NCBI RefSeq assembly: GCF_009758125.1
Contig: NZ_WRXO01000005.1
Coordinates: forward strand, 310,001-374,000
Origin: Chitinophaga oryziterrae
GTDB taxonomy: Bacteria > Bacteroidota > Bacteroidia > Chitinophagales > Chitinophagaceae
Direction: 5' to 3'
DNA: 64,000 bases
The translations under genes and the position numbers were made by a program. Under the pieces are notes generated by a model. The model was not told the DNA's origin and searched no databases. It saw nothing but the letters and a program-made list of their open reading frames with translations. Shown in pieces: positions 15,770 to 24,675 of the stretch; positions within the stretch are counted from its first letter, which is position 1; the number at the start of each line of letters is the position of its first letter.

Positions 15770-17932
15770 CTAGTTTATAAATACGATTTTAGTGACGAGA
15801 TGTTCCCCTGTTTCTTCACTGGTGGCAAATACGAGGTATACACCACTCTGAGGCCGGTGTCCTGTATAATCGGTGCCATTCCAGATGGCTTGTCCGCCTA
15901 AGGCCCGTGTCTGAAATACTAACCGTCCACTGATATCTGTAATCTTTAGCAGCGCATTTTGTGCCAGTCCGCGGATAGCGATGGTGCCGCCATATGTGTG
16001 TGGGACAGGGTTCGGGAATACCAGTACGGAGTCTTTTTGCATGATGGTACCTTCTGTAGCAGTACCATGCCAGGACATCAATCCTTTTTCCGTTGCGAAG
16101 TATACTTCTCCCGTGAGAGGGTCTATGGTTATTTTGTAGATGTGATTGCCAGGAAGAGGGCTGTTGGTAGTGTTGAAGTGTTCAATGATCGTTTCACCAT
16201 CTTCACTCACCAGCCATACGCCGTTCAGAGAGCCTATCCATTTCCTGTCAGCGCCGTCTATGGCGATGGTAGTCACTTGTTCGTCCTGAAAAAGGTAACC
16301 GGCAAAGTTGCCCTGTTGTATGATGGGGAGGTATGCACTACAGTTCCCTGTCGCTGCCTGATCAGCGCAGTTCATAATAGCGACGCCGCGGCCTGTGCCT
16401 ACCCATATAGCGCCGTTTTTATCTTTGGCCATACAGTATACGTCATTGGAAGGAAGGTTGCCTGATTGAGTTCCCATGCGGAACTGGTACCATTGATTGC
16501 TGGTGTAATTGAATACGAAGAGGCCGTTTCCCTGTGGGGAAACCATCCATATCTGTCCATAATCATCCGTGAGCAGCTGGCTGATGGCGTTTCCAGTTTG
16601 TGCATAGGGACTGCGGAAGAATGACCAGGAATTATCGGGCTTCTTTAGGAGCAGATTGGCATTCGCCCCATAATCAGCCACCCAGAGATTACCGGCAGCA
16701 TCTGTTGCCAGTCCGCTTACATTGGTCGCTTCTTTAAAAATCTTGTCCCGGTATAACAGTCCGCCCCCAAAGGAACCAATGTACACGCCGTTGGCATCCG
16801 CAGCCAGTGTAATGAGGTCTTTTATGCCATTGGTTTTGTGTTGCAGCCACTCCCCTTTGTTGAACGTATAATACCCGTTGGAGTTGCCGGTAGGGGCCCA
16901 TGCATCTGTTACGCCGCCTGCTGCAGCAAACAAGGTGTTATTTACAAAAAGCATATCGCCGGTGATGATGCTGGAAGGACCATTGGGCGCAATGGGAGTG
17001 AATAGTCCGGTGCTATAGCGGATAAGTCCATGCAGGGAATCAGCGATCCAGGTATCCTGTCCGTAACCAACTGCTGACAGGGGGGCCTGAATCAACTGGT
17101 CCTGTAAGGTCGTAGCGACAGTGCCATCTGTTTGTAATGCTATGATGCGGCTATTTTCACAAACCAGTAGGTGCTGGTCATTCACAGAGAGGCTGGTGAT
17201 TGCATTCCCATCGGTATACCAGGGCGACCAAATATCATTTTGCAGCTGGAAGAGTTGTTTCCCCTGCCGGCAAATAAGTTTATTTCCCAGTTGGATAACC
17301 TGTTGTACGGTATCCTGTTGCAGGCCCTGTTGTACAGGAGTCCAGTTCCTGAAATCTGCCAGGTTTGTACCGGTGAGGGGGCCTTTCTTTATACCTTCAG
17401 CGGTAGCTGCATAGAGGTAGTTATTCAATAAGGCAAGGGCATATACGGGTGTGTATAAGCCGGTAGAACCAGTAATATAGGTGTCTGAGATCTCTGTTTT
17501 AGTCGTGTTTACGACTACGATGCCTAATCCTGTACAGAGGTAGGCGTTGTCGTTATTAAAAAAGATGCGGAAGATGGATTTATCAGCCGATACCTGTTTG
17601 CGCAGGAGATCGGGGATGTTATAGATGTTATTGCCCTGTAAGAAATCCAGGTTGCTGTTCCGGTAGGCCACCATTACCCCGTTATTATTGCTACCGATGG
17701 CGCTGATACCAATGTCGTGGAGGCCATTCACTTTACTATAGCGGGTAATGTCCTGTTCCTCTCCTGTATTTACGGAGAAGAGACCTGTTGATGAGGCGCA
17801 ATACACTTTGTCTGTGTTCACAGTGACCGATATGGCCGGTAGCCAGGGAAGGTATTCCTGCCACTGACCGATAGGTGTTTGTGCCAGGGATGGGATACTA
17901 ATAAGACATAGTAATGTAAGGAAACGGTACAT
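15770..17932 (-). CDS. porZ: Type IX secretion system protein PorZ
   Basis: PorZ is a surface component of the type IX attachment complex; in Porphyromonas it delivers anionic LPS to the sortase-like PorU. The 720-residue protein has a signal peptide (1-17, ending SLA), two seven-bladed-type propeller regions built of repeats such as YLCTGLGIVVVNTTKTEISD, IWVGTGRGVAIMN and KWIGSLNGVWLVSEDG, and a C-terminal sorting-type domain from about 645 (VFPNPVPHTYGG, ITDISGRLVFQ, GVYLVF). The N-terminal IGQWQEYLPW and TRYSKVNGLHDIGI fit PorZ. Position beside recO supports it. A different two-component-propeller surface protein is the alternative. Confidence 0.86.
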   Translation of the reverse strand: MYRFLTLLCLISIPSLAQTPIGQWQEYLPWLPAISVTVNTDKVYCASSTGLFSVNTGEEQDITRYSKVNGLHDIGISAIGSNNNGVMVAYRNSNLDFLQGNNIYNIPDLLRKQVSADKSIFRIFFNNDNAYLCTGLGIVVVNTTKTEISDTYITGSTGLYTPVYALALLNNYLYAATAEGIKKGPLTGTNLADFRNWTPVQQGLQQDTVQQVIQLGNKLICRQGKQLFQLQNDIWSPWYTDGNAITSLSVNDQHLLVCENSRIIALQTDGTVATTLQDQLIQAPLSAVGYGQDTWIADSLHGLIRYSTGLFTPIAPNGPSSIITGDMLFVNNTLFAAAGGVTDAWAPTGNSNGYYTFNKGEWLQHKTNGIKDLITLAADANGVYIGSFGGGLLYRDKIFKEATNVSGLATDAAGNLWVADYGANANLLLKKPDNSWSFFRSPYAQTGNAISQLLTDDYGQIWMVSPQGNGLFVFNYTSNQWYQFRMGTQSGNLPSNDVYCMAKDKNGAIWVGTGRGVAIMNCADQAATGNCSAYLPIIQQGNFAGYLFQDEQVTTIAIDGADRKWIGSLNGVWLVSEDGETIIEHFNTTNSPLPGNHIYKITIDPLTGEVYFATEKGLMSWHGTATEGTIMQKDSVLVFPNPVPHTYGGTIAIRGLAQNALLKITDISGRLVFQTRALGGQAIWNGTDYTGHRPQSGVYLVFATSEETGEHLVTKIVFIN

Positions 17933-17936
17933 GCAT

Positions 17937-17944
17937 CAAAAATA
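17937..17944 (-). promoter_or_regulatory. -7-like box next to the porZ start
   Basis: TATTTTTG on the minus strand matches TAnnTTTG but ends only four bases before the ATG. If used, the recO-porZ mRNA would be nearly leaderless. Confidence 0.35.
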
Positions 17945-18050
17945 GTTATATGTTATTACTTTATGACACTTACTGTTCTATAAGCAAATCGCCCAGTTTT
18001 TTAGGCAACTTTGATTACCTTTACGGCCTTACTAAACTACAACGACGCTT

Positions 18051-20465
18051 ATGTGGCAACGCCTAGCAGGTTTCGTCCTGAAATTCCGGCTACCGTTACT
18101 GGTATTATTACTTGCCGGCACTGCCGTGATGGCTTATTATGCCAGCAAGGTGGAATTATCCTATGAAGCCAACAAATCTATTCCTCTTGATAATCTGAAG
18201 TACAAGGATTATCAGCAATTCAAGAAGCTGTTTGGAGAAGATGGAAACCTTATGGTGATAGGGGTACAAACAGATGATTTTTTTAAAGTAGATTTTTTTG
18301 ATGACTATGTACAGCTGAACAAGGACCTGAAAAAGGTAGAATTTGTTGAGAATGTGCTGAGTGTACCGTTTGCCATTAACCTGGTAAAAAACGACAGTAC
18401 GCATAAGCTGACAGCCGGACCTCTTTTTAAAGGAGATCTGAAGCAACAGGCAGTACTGGACAGTCTGGACCGTTTATTCAATACACTGCCTTTTTATAAA
18501 GGGCTGTTGTACAATCCGGATACGCATGCTTATATGATGCTGGTGAACATCAACAAAGAAGTGATGAATACAGCCAGGCGTATAGAAGTGGTGAAGAACA
18601 TCATGACACTGGGGAATGCGTTTGGTAAAAAGCATCACGTAGAGGTAAGAATGAGCGGTTTGCCGCTGATCCGCACCATCATGGCTACCAAAGTAGCTGA
18701 TGAGCTGAAGTTGTTCCTGAAATTATCCTTTATATTAACTGCACTGATCCTTTTCTTTTTCTTCCGTTCTTTTGGTTCAGTGTTGATGTCTATGATCGTT
18801 GTTGCGATCGGCGTGATATGGTCTGTAGCTACGATTGTATTACTGGGGTATAAGATCACTTTATTAACCGGCCTGATACCACCATTGATCGTAGTAATCG
18901 GTATTCCGAACTGCGTATACTTTCTCAATAAGTATCATATTGAATATGCCAAGGATGGCAACAAGACACGTGCGCTGGTACATATGATCCAGAAAATGGG
19001 TATTGTTACCCTCTTCACGAATCTGACAGCGGCCATTGGTTTTGGCGTATTCTGTTTTACCAAGAGTTCTATTTTACGTGAATTTGGAGTAGTTGCAGGA
19101 TTGAACATCATGTTCATCTTCCTGATCTCCTTTATATTCCTGCCTTCTGTACTTAGTTACCTGCCGGCACCAAAGACCAAGCATACCAGTTACCTGGATA
19201 ACCGTCTTTTCCGTGCATTACTGAACGGGCTTACAGCGTTGGTATTCCAGTACAGGGCATGGGTATATGCTATTACTGCCTTAATGGTAGTGGTAGCTGT
19301 AACAGGTATGTTACGTTTGAGGTCTGAAGCATTTATGCTGGACGATATTCCGAAAAGTGACAAGCTATATACTGATCTGAAATTCTTTGAGCATAATTTC
19401 AAAGGGGTCATGCCGCTGGAGATTTCTGTGGATACGAAGAAAAAGAACGGGGTTGTCAATCTGAAGACGCTGGAGAAGCTGGATGAGTTGTCTAAACTGA
19501 TTACGGCGCAGCCATCTTTTGCCCGTCCGCTTTCCGTAGCAGAAGGTATCAAGTTTGCCAAGCAGGCTTATTATAATGGAGATACATCTAATTACAGTAT
19601 TCCTAATCAGTTTGATATTGGTTTTCTGGCGCCTTATCTGCGTATGAAAGGTGGTGATGCGAATGCGAGTAAAGAAGCCGCTACATTCACCAGACTGGTA
19701 GCTTCCTTTATGGACAGTACCCGGCAGGTGGCACGTGTAAGTGTGAATATGGCGGACGTAGGTTCCCGTGAATTGCCTATTCTGCTGGATTCGTTGCGTC
19801 CGCAGGTGAATGCCATCTTTGATACTGCGCAGTATAAAGTGACCTTTACAGGTACGAGTGTGATATTCCTGGAAGGCAGCCGTTTTATTATCAATGGTTT
19901 AACAGAAAGTATCCTGCTGGCATTTGTGCTGATCATATTCTGTATGTTGTATCTTTTCCGTTCCTGGAGAATGCTGATCATATCTATCATTCCAAACATG
20001 ATACCGCTGGCGGTAACCGCAGGTGTAATGGGCTGGGCCGGTATAGCGCTCAAACCATCTACAGTACTGGTATTTAGTGTGGCACTAGGCATAGCGATAG
20101 ATGTAACGATCCGGTTCCTGGTGAACTTTAAGCAGGAATTACCTCATAACAATCTGGATATTTCAGCCACTGTGAAGCAAACGATCCATGAAACGGGGCT
20201 TAGTATCATATATACATCTATGATCCTGTTTGCCGGATTTATGATATTCAGTTTTTCAGAGTTTGGTGGCACCAAGGCATTAGGCTGGCTGACTTCGCTT
20301 ACGCTGGTACTGGCGATGATCACTAACCTTACAATATTGCCAGCATTATTGTTGTGGATGGAAAAATCGTTGCTTAAGAAAGCACAAAAGAAGCAATGGA
20401 CCAGTCCGGCTGATGAAGAAGAAGATGTTGATATAGCCAAGCTGGGACTCGACGACAAAGAATAA
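18051..20465 (+). CDS. RND/MMPL family exporter
   Basis: This 804-residue inner-membrane protein has the RND layout of two repeats: TM1 at about 14-32, a large periplasmic loop, then five or six TM segments (from LFLKLSFILTALILFFFFRS), repeated after residue 400 with a second loop and TM cluster (ILLAFVLIIFCMLYLFRSWR onward). It resembles the MMPL/SSD exporters that move lipids or hydrophobic compounds, rather than AcrB-type pumps, and no adaptor or outer-membrane channel gene is adjacent. The acidic tail (DEEEDVDIAKLG) is cytoplasmic. Substrate is unknown. TACCTTTA at 18016-18023 is a near match to the -7 box. Confidence 0.9.
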   Translation: MWQRLAGFVLKFRLPLLVLLLAGTAVMAYYASKVELSYEANKSIPLDNLKYKDYQQFKKLFGEDGNLMVIGVQTDDFFKVDFFDDYVQLNKDLKKVEFVENVLSVPFAINLVKNDSTHKLTAGPLFKGDLKQQAVLDSLDRLFNTLPFYKGLLYNPDTHAYMMLVNINKEVMNTARRIEVVKNIMTLGNAFGKKHHVEVRMSGLPLIRTIMATKVADELKLFLKLSFILTALILFFFFRSFGSVLMSMIVVAIGVIWSVATIVLLGYKITLLTGLIPPLIVVIGIPNCVYFLNKYHIEYAKDGNKTRALVHMIQKMGIVTLFTNLTAAIGFGVFCFTKSSILREFGVVAGLNIMFIFLISFIFLPSVLSYLPAPKTKHTSYLDNRLFRALLNGLTALVFQYRAWVYAITALMVVVAVTGMLRLRSEAFMLDDIPKSDKLYTDLKFFEHNFKGVMPLEISVDTKKKNGVVNLKTLEKLDELSKLITAQPSFARPLSVAEGIKFAKQAYYNGDTSNYSIPNQFDIGFLAPYLRMKGGDANASKEAATFTRLVASFMDSTRQVARVSVNMADVGSRELPILLDSLRPQVNAIFDTAQYKVTFTGTSVIFLEGSRFIINGLTESILLAFVLIIFCMLYLFRSWRMLIISIIPNMIPLAVTAGVMGWAGIALKPSTVLVFSVALGIAIDVTIRFLVNFKQELPHNNLDISATVKQTIHETGLSIIYTSMILFAGFMIFSFSEFGGTKALGWLTSLTLVLAMITNLTILPALLLWMEKSLLKKAQKKQWTSPADEEEDVDIAKLGLDDKE

Positions 20466-20480
20466 TAGTAGTACTACATA

Positions 20481-20524
20481 ATGCAGAAGGCTCAATACAA
20501 TTTATTGTATTGAGCCTTCTGCAT
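20481..20524 (+). terminator. Long intrinsic hairpin after the RND gene
   Basis: A perfect 20-bp stem (20481-20500 with 20505-20524) has a four-base loop and only a short T stretch after it. It isolates the exporter gene from the transposase-derived gene downstream. Confidence 0.8.
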
Positions 20525-20609
20525 TTATCCCAAATAATCTAGTGGCCCGCATTCATACTCCCCTTTTAGCCGTTTGTATAAAAGGCCCCTGCATACCCGT
20601 TAAAAAGTG

Positions 20610-20637
20610 AGAGGTTTATCATGCCATTTTAACCTCT
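20610..20637. repeat. Inverted repeat before the transposase-derived gene
   Basis: AGAGGTT (20610-20616) and AACCTCT (20631-20637) form a 7-bp inverted repeat 16 bases before the ATG at 20654. It could be an operator or an mRNA hairpin. It is not paired with a copy at the far end of the gene, so it does not look like a transposon end. Confidence 0.4.
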
Positions 20638-20653
20638 TTTAGTTCATTAGTTC

Positions 20654-21337
20654 ATGAAAAACAAATACTTAAAGGGCGCTCACTTATCTGAGCGTAAATT
20701 TAAGGAGATACTGAGGCTGTTTGCCGAAGATCTTACTGCCACCCAGATTGCCAGCATTAGTGGAGTAAGCAGAGTAACTGTAAATAGTTACCTGAAGAAA
20801 ATTCGCCAGCAGATAGCCCGTCATTGTGAATCCTTATTGCCCGCAGATTACAAAGGCCGGCCACAGGTCATAGATCAAACCGTTCATCACCCGCAAGACA
20901 CTTCCGTTTCTGTAAAGACAGACGTTAGCCGAAACATAAAACCGGTGGTATTCGGAATTTACAGGTCATCTAACAGGTTGCATACCGAGATTCTCCCGGA
21001 TGTGAGCCGTTCTATGATACATTCCGCTGTGAGAAGCAGCCGTTCCATACTGGAAACACAGAATGTAGCAGAGAAGATGCGCCGTTTCAGCAACGTAGCA
21101 GATCTTGGCCAGTACCGCCTGTACAACCTGGAAAATGAAGGAACCATTGCCAGGGCAGATGATATTGATGCTTTCTGGGGACTTACAAAACACCGGCTTG
21201 CCAAGTTCAAAGGACTTAACCGCAGTACCGTTTACCTGCATCTGAAAGAATGCGAATTCCGGTATAATAACCGGAACGAGGATATTTATGAAACGTTACT
21301 GGAGTTGTTGCAGTCCCAGCCACTAAGCCTTTCCTGA
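20654..21337 (+). CDS. IS1595-type transposase-derived protein, DDE triad incomplete
   Basis: The 227 residues align by eye along their length with IS1595-family transposases: start MKNKYLKGAHLSERKFKEIL, a helix-turn-helix at about 29-52 (TATQIASISGVSRVTVNSYL), the core strand KPVVFGIYR (97-103), TEILPDVSR, and the C-terminal AFWGLTKHRLAKFKG and LHLKECEFRYNNR. The catalytic triad is damaged: the first Asp remains (D74, but in IDQT instead of DESY), the second Asp (normally in a SDxW motif) falls at about 136 where the sequence reads LETQNVAEK, and the third Glu is Asp172. The frame is intact, has a normal start and stop, and no terminal inverted repeats or target duplication were seen. It is therefore probably a domesticated DNA-binding protein. 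Its cellular role is unknown; it lies upstream of a SusCD pair. Confidence 0.78.
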   Translation: MKNKYLKGAHLSERKFKEILRLFAEDLTATQIASISGVSRVTVNSYLKKIRQQIARHCESLLPADYKGRPQVIDQTVHHPQDTSVSVKTDVSRNIKPVVFGIYRSSNRLHTEILPDVSRSMIHSAVRSSRSILETQNVAEKMRRFSNVADLGQYRLYNLENEGTIARADDIDAFWGLTKHRLAKFKGLNRSTVYLHLKECEFRYNNRNEDIYETLLELLQSQPLSLS

Positions 21338-21396
21338 GTATTAAAGATTTTATTTAGATCTGGATATACCGGATTTAGATTTTGGTTGATGAGCGC

Positions 21397-21420
21397 GCAG
21401 GCGGTAATCCTACCGCTTGC
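21397..21420 (+). terminator. Hairpin after the transposase-derived gene
   Basis: A 10-bp stem with one G-T wobble (21397-21406 with 21411-21420) closes on ATCC and is followed by a broken T-run. It is the likely terminator of the gene ending at 21337. Confidence 0.6.
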
Positions 21421-21680
21421 CTTATAATTTTGTACCCCCAATTCCGGCAGTTCCCAGCTGCAGAAATCCCTGATATTCACTTTATCAATATCTTAATCCT
21501 TCTAACCATATCCATATCTTTTTAATATTTTTTATATATTGCGTGAGCATTTTTCGATATATCAATCAAAATAATTTAAGGACACGGGGGAAATGTAGTT
21601 GCATATGAGGTACTGTATGCAAATTCAGCCATTCAAAAGATCACAAGCCACGACCTGCTGTAAAAGATAAAAAATCATTG
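21421..21680 (+). promoter_or_regulatory. Upstream region of the first SusCD pair
   Basis: About 260 AT-rich bases precede susC. TAATTTTG at 21425-21432 fits the -7 box without a -33 partner. An inverted repeat TTGCATA / TATGCAA (21599-21605 and 21616-21622) lies about 60 bases before the start codon and could be a binding site. Nothing else was recognised. Confidence 0.35.
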
Positions 21681-24674
21681 ATGAAAAAAGGTGTATTCCT
21701 CTGTCTGCTGCTGCCAGTTATTTATATATTGCCTGCTATTGCCCAAATCAGAACGCTTACAGGCAAGGTAACTTCCGATAGCAGCGGGGCTCCGTTACCT
21801 GGTGTAACGATTTGCATTAAAGGTTCCACTTACCGTATTGCCACCGGAGAGGATGGCACATTCTCTCTTCCTGTAGGCGGGACGCAGGAGTTGATTTTCT
21901 CTATGGTAGGGTATGCTGGTAAACAACTGAAAGCAGATGCTGCTACCACCCGGCTGGATGTACGGTTGAAACCTGATCAGTCCAGGCTTTCCGAGGTAGT
22001 AGTGGTTGGTTACGGGCAACAAACACAACGTTATACAACAGAGGCGGTATCCGTGCTGAAATCCAATGTAGTGGAGAATGTGCCGGCCATTACTCCGCAA
22101 CAGTTATTACAAGGGCAGGTAGCAGGTGTACAGATGACGAATTCTTCCGGTTTACTGGGTGGAGCGTCTTTACTACGGATACGTGGAGCAGCGTCCGTTA
22201 CAGCAGGTGGACAACCGTTATTTGTAGTCGATGGAGTGCCGTTGAGTGATGGTCAGTATAATACGCCATACAGTGGTGGGGCTGCATTGAACCCGCTGCT
22301 GGAGCTGAATCCTGATGATTTCGAGTCCATTACTATATTAAAGGATGCGGCTGCTGCTGCTATTTATGGTTCAAGAGGTTCCAATGGTGTCGTACTTATT
22401 AAGACCAAAAGAGGAACTACCAACAGCAAAACAAAGGTACAACTGGACTATTATACCGGCTGGTCAAAACCTACGAATACACTGAAGGTATTGAATGCAG
22501 ATGAGTACCGTACTTACTATAATGATTATATCACCAAGGTGACAGGTAATCCAACCGTTGATTTCCCTGCAAAAGGATTTGACTGGGCAGATGCAGTAAA
22601 AAGGACTGGCAAAACGAATAACTATTCGCTTTCTGCCAGTGGCGGAAATGATAAAACGAAGTTTTACCTGGGAGGCAGTTACCTGAATCAGGAAAGTTTT
22701 GTTATCGGGAATGACCTGAAGAAACTGACCGGCCGTCTGAATCTGGAACATAGCTTGAGTAAACGGGTACATTTTGGAGTGAACTTCACTACTGCCTATA
22801 CTGATATGGACCGTATTCTTGTTGAAAGTGATCTGACGGCACCTTTCACTGCCGGATACCTGAATACACCTTTTACACCTGCGTATACCGATAACGGACA
22901 GTTTGCTGATCCTGCTAATAATGCACTGGCCGTAGTGGGATTAAACAGGAATAAATACTATACCCGCCGTAATACCGGTAACGCCTATGCGACAATTAAT
23001 ATCACAGATCATTTGTGGATAAAAAGTGACTGGGGCATTGATCAGTTGCAAACAGAAGAGCGTTACCGCAAATCTGAAAAGATAACTCCCGGTGGTGTTG
23101 GCGGACGTACTATCTGGCAGGATAATAAATGGTTAACAACTAACAGTCTGAATTACGAAAAGGACCTTACGCAGGACCATCACATTGAATTGCTGGCAGC
23201 GCATAGTTTTGAAACAGCCCGTTATGATGATATAAAAGTAAGTGGTAGCGGATTTACCAGTGATAAGTTGCTGAATGTGGGATCTGCTTCTGTACCTCTC
23301 ACTACTTCCGCAACAGGAAAAGAATGGGCGCTGGAATCCTATATTTTCCGCGCAGGTTACCGGTACAAGGATAAATATATGGCAGAAGCCTCTTTCAGAA
23401 GAGATGGATCTTCCCGTTTTGGCAGTAATAAAAAGTATGGTGATTTCTGGGCTGTTTCTGCAGGCTGGGTAATATCGCAGGAACAGTTTATGCACTCCGT
23501 GGAATTTATCAATTATCTGAAACTGACAGCCAGTTATGGTGTTACTGGTAATGACCGCATTGGTTATTACGATTACCTGGCATTATATTCAGCAGGCACA
23601 GATGCCAACTACGCCGGACAACCGGGATTAAGACCTACACAGGCGAGCAATCCTAACCTGGGATGGGAATCTACAGGACAGCTAAACATTGGATTAGCGG
23701 CGAATGCATTGGATAACAGACTGCAATTGAATATTGATTATTACCGCAAGAATTCGAAGGATGTACTGTTATATGTAGCATTCCCTTCTACTACAGGTTT
23801 TGGCTATGGCACCAGGAATTCCGGGAAGATGCAGAATAATGGGGTGGACCTGCAAATAACAGGTGTAGCGGTGAAGAACAAAGATTTTGAATGGACAACC
23901 TCTTTGAATGCAGGCTATCTGAAAAATATAGTCACACAGTTGCCATCTGATACGAGAGATGAAGAAGGCCGGAATTTTATTATAGGTTCTTATAATGGAC
24001 AACGCGCGATACAGGGTTATTCACTGAATTCATTTTACCTGATAAGATATAAAGGGATTAATGCAGAGACCGGGGACCCTGAGTGGTATACCAAAGACGG
24101 TAAGACAACAACAGCTCCAACCAGCAATGACCAGATCATAGCCGGTAGTGCTCTTCCGAAATTCACGGGTGGCTTTAATAATACATTCCGGTATAAACAT
24201 TTTGATCTGGGGATTAACTTCTATTTCTGTACCGGTAATAAAGTAATGTTATCAGAATTCCAGTACCTGGATAATCCTACTTATGGACTGAATGTAAGCA
24301 AGGATCTGCTCAATTACTGGAAGCAACCGGGAGACAAGGCATTTGCACCTTCCGCTACAAGTGCATCCTGGAGCAGTCAGAATAATATTTCACAGTTGTC
24401 TACGGCGCAGTTATTTGACGGATCTTATCTGCGTTTAAAGACATTGACACTTGGATATAATCTGCCGGCGGCATTACTGAGCAACACACATATATTAAAC
24501 AGTGCCCGTGTGTATGTACTGGGGCAGAATTTATGGACAGCCACTAAAAAAGGTTTCCGCGGAGCAGACCCTGAAGTCTCTGAATATGGCTCTAACGGGC
24601 AGGTAGCAGGAGAATCATTCTTTTCACTTCCCCAGCCTAAAACAATTACAGTAGGCGTTAACCTGGTATTTTAA
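21681..24674 (+). CDS. SusC/RagA family TonB-linked outer membrane protein
   Basis: SusC proteins are TonB-dependent barrels that import oligomers under a SusD lid. From the ATG at 21681 (the frame opens with a TTG at 21678) this is 997 residues: signal peptide ending ILPAIAQ, a carboxypeptidase-D-like domain (LTGKVTSDSSGAPLPGVTIC), the TonB-box region (LSEVVVVGYGQQTQ), the plug (LLRIRGAASV, PLFVVDGVPLSDG, ILKDAAAAAIYGSRGSNGVV) and a barrel ending in TVGVNLVF with a C-terminal Phe. It is followed after one base by its SusD partner. No enzyme or sigma/anti-sigma gene is next to it, so the substrate is unknown. Confidence 0.95.
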   Translation: MKKGVFLCLLLPVIYILPAIAQIRTLTGKVTSDSSGAPLPGVTICIKGSTYRIATGEDGTFSLPVGGTQELIFSMVGYAGKQLKADAATTRLDVRLKPDQSRLSEVVVVGYGQQTQRYTTEAVSVLKSNVVENVPAITPQQLLQGQVAGVQMTNSSGLLGGASLLRIRGAASVTAGGQPLFVVDGVPLSDGQYNTPYSGGAALNPLLELNPDDFESITILKDAAAAAIYGSRGSNGVVLIKTKRGTTNSKTKVQLDYYTGWSKPTNTLKVLNADEYRTYYNDYITKVTGNPTVDFPAKGFDWADAVKRTGKTNNYSLSASGGNDKTKFYLGGSYLNQESFVIGNDLKKLTGRLNLEHSLSKRVHFGVNFTTAYTDMDRILVESDLTAPFTAGYLNTPFTPAYTDNGQFADPANNALAVVGLNRNKYYTRRNTGNAYATINITDHLWIKSDWGIDQLQTEERYRKSEKITPGGVGGRTIWQDNKWLTTNSLNYEKDLTQDHHIELLAAHSFETARYDDIKVSGSGFTSDKLLNVGSASVPLTTSATGKEWALESYIFRAGYRYKDKYMAEASFRRDGSSRFGSNKKYGDFWAVSAGWVISQEQFMHSVEFINYLKLTASYGVTGNDRIGYYDYLALYSAGTDANYAGQPGLRPTQASNPNLGWESTGQLNIGLAANALDNRLQLNIDYYRKNSKDVLLYVAFPSTTGFGYGTRNSGKMQNNGVDLQITGVAVKNKDFEWTTSLNAGYLKNIVTQLPSDTRDEEGRNFIIGSYNGQRAIQGYSLNSFYLIRYKGINAETGDPEWYTKDGKTTTAPTSNDQIIAGSALPKFTGGFNNTFRYKHFDLGINFYFCTGNKVMLSEFQYLDNPTYGLNVSKDLLNYWKQPGDKAFAPSATSASWSSQNNISQLSTAQLFDGSYLRLKTLTLGYNLPAALLSNTHILNSARVYVLGQNLWTATKKGFRGADPEVSEYGSNGQVAGESFFSLPQPKTITVGVNLVF

Positions 24675-24675
24675 A

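Noticed and set aside
20525..21420. Terminal inverted repeats or target duplication around the IS1595-like gene
   Set aside because: Flanks on both sides were read for matching ends and none were found; the only inverted repeats are internal to one flank.
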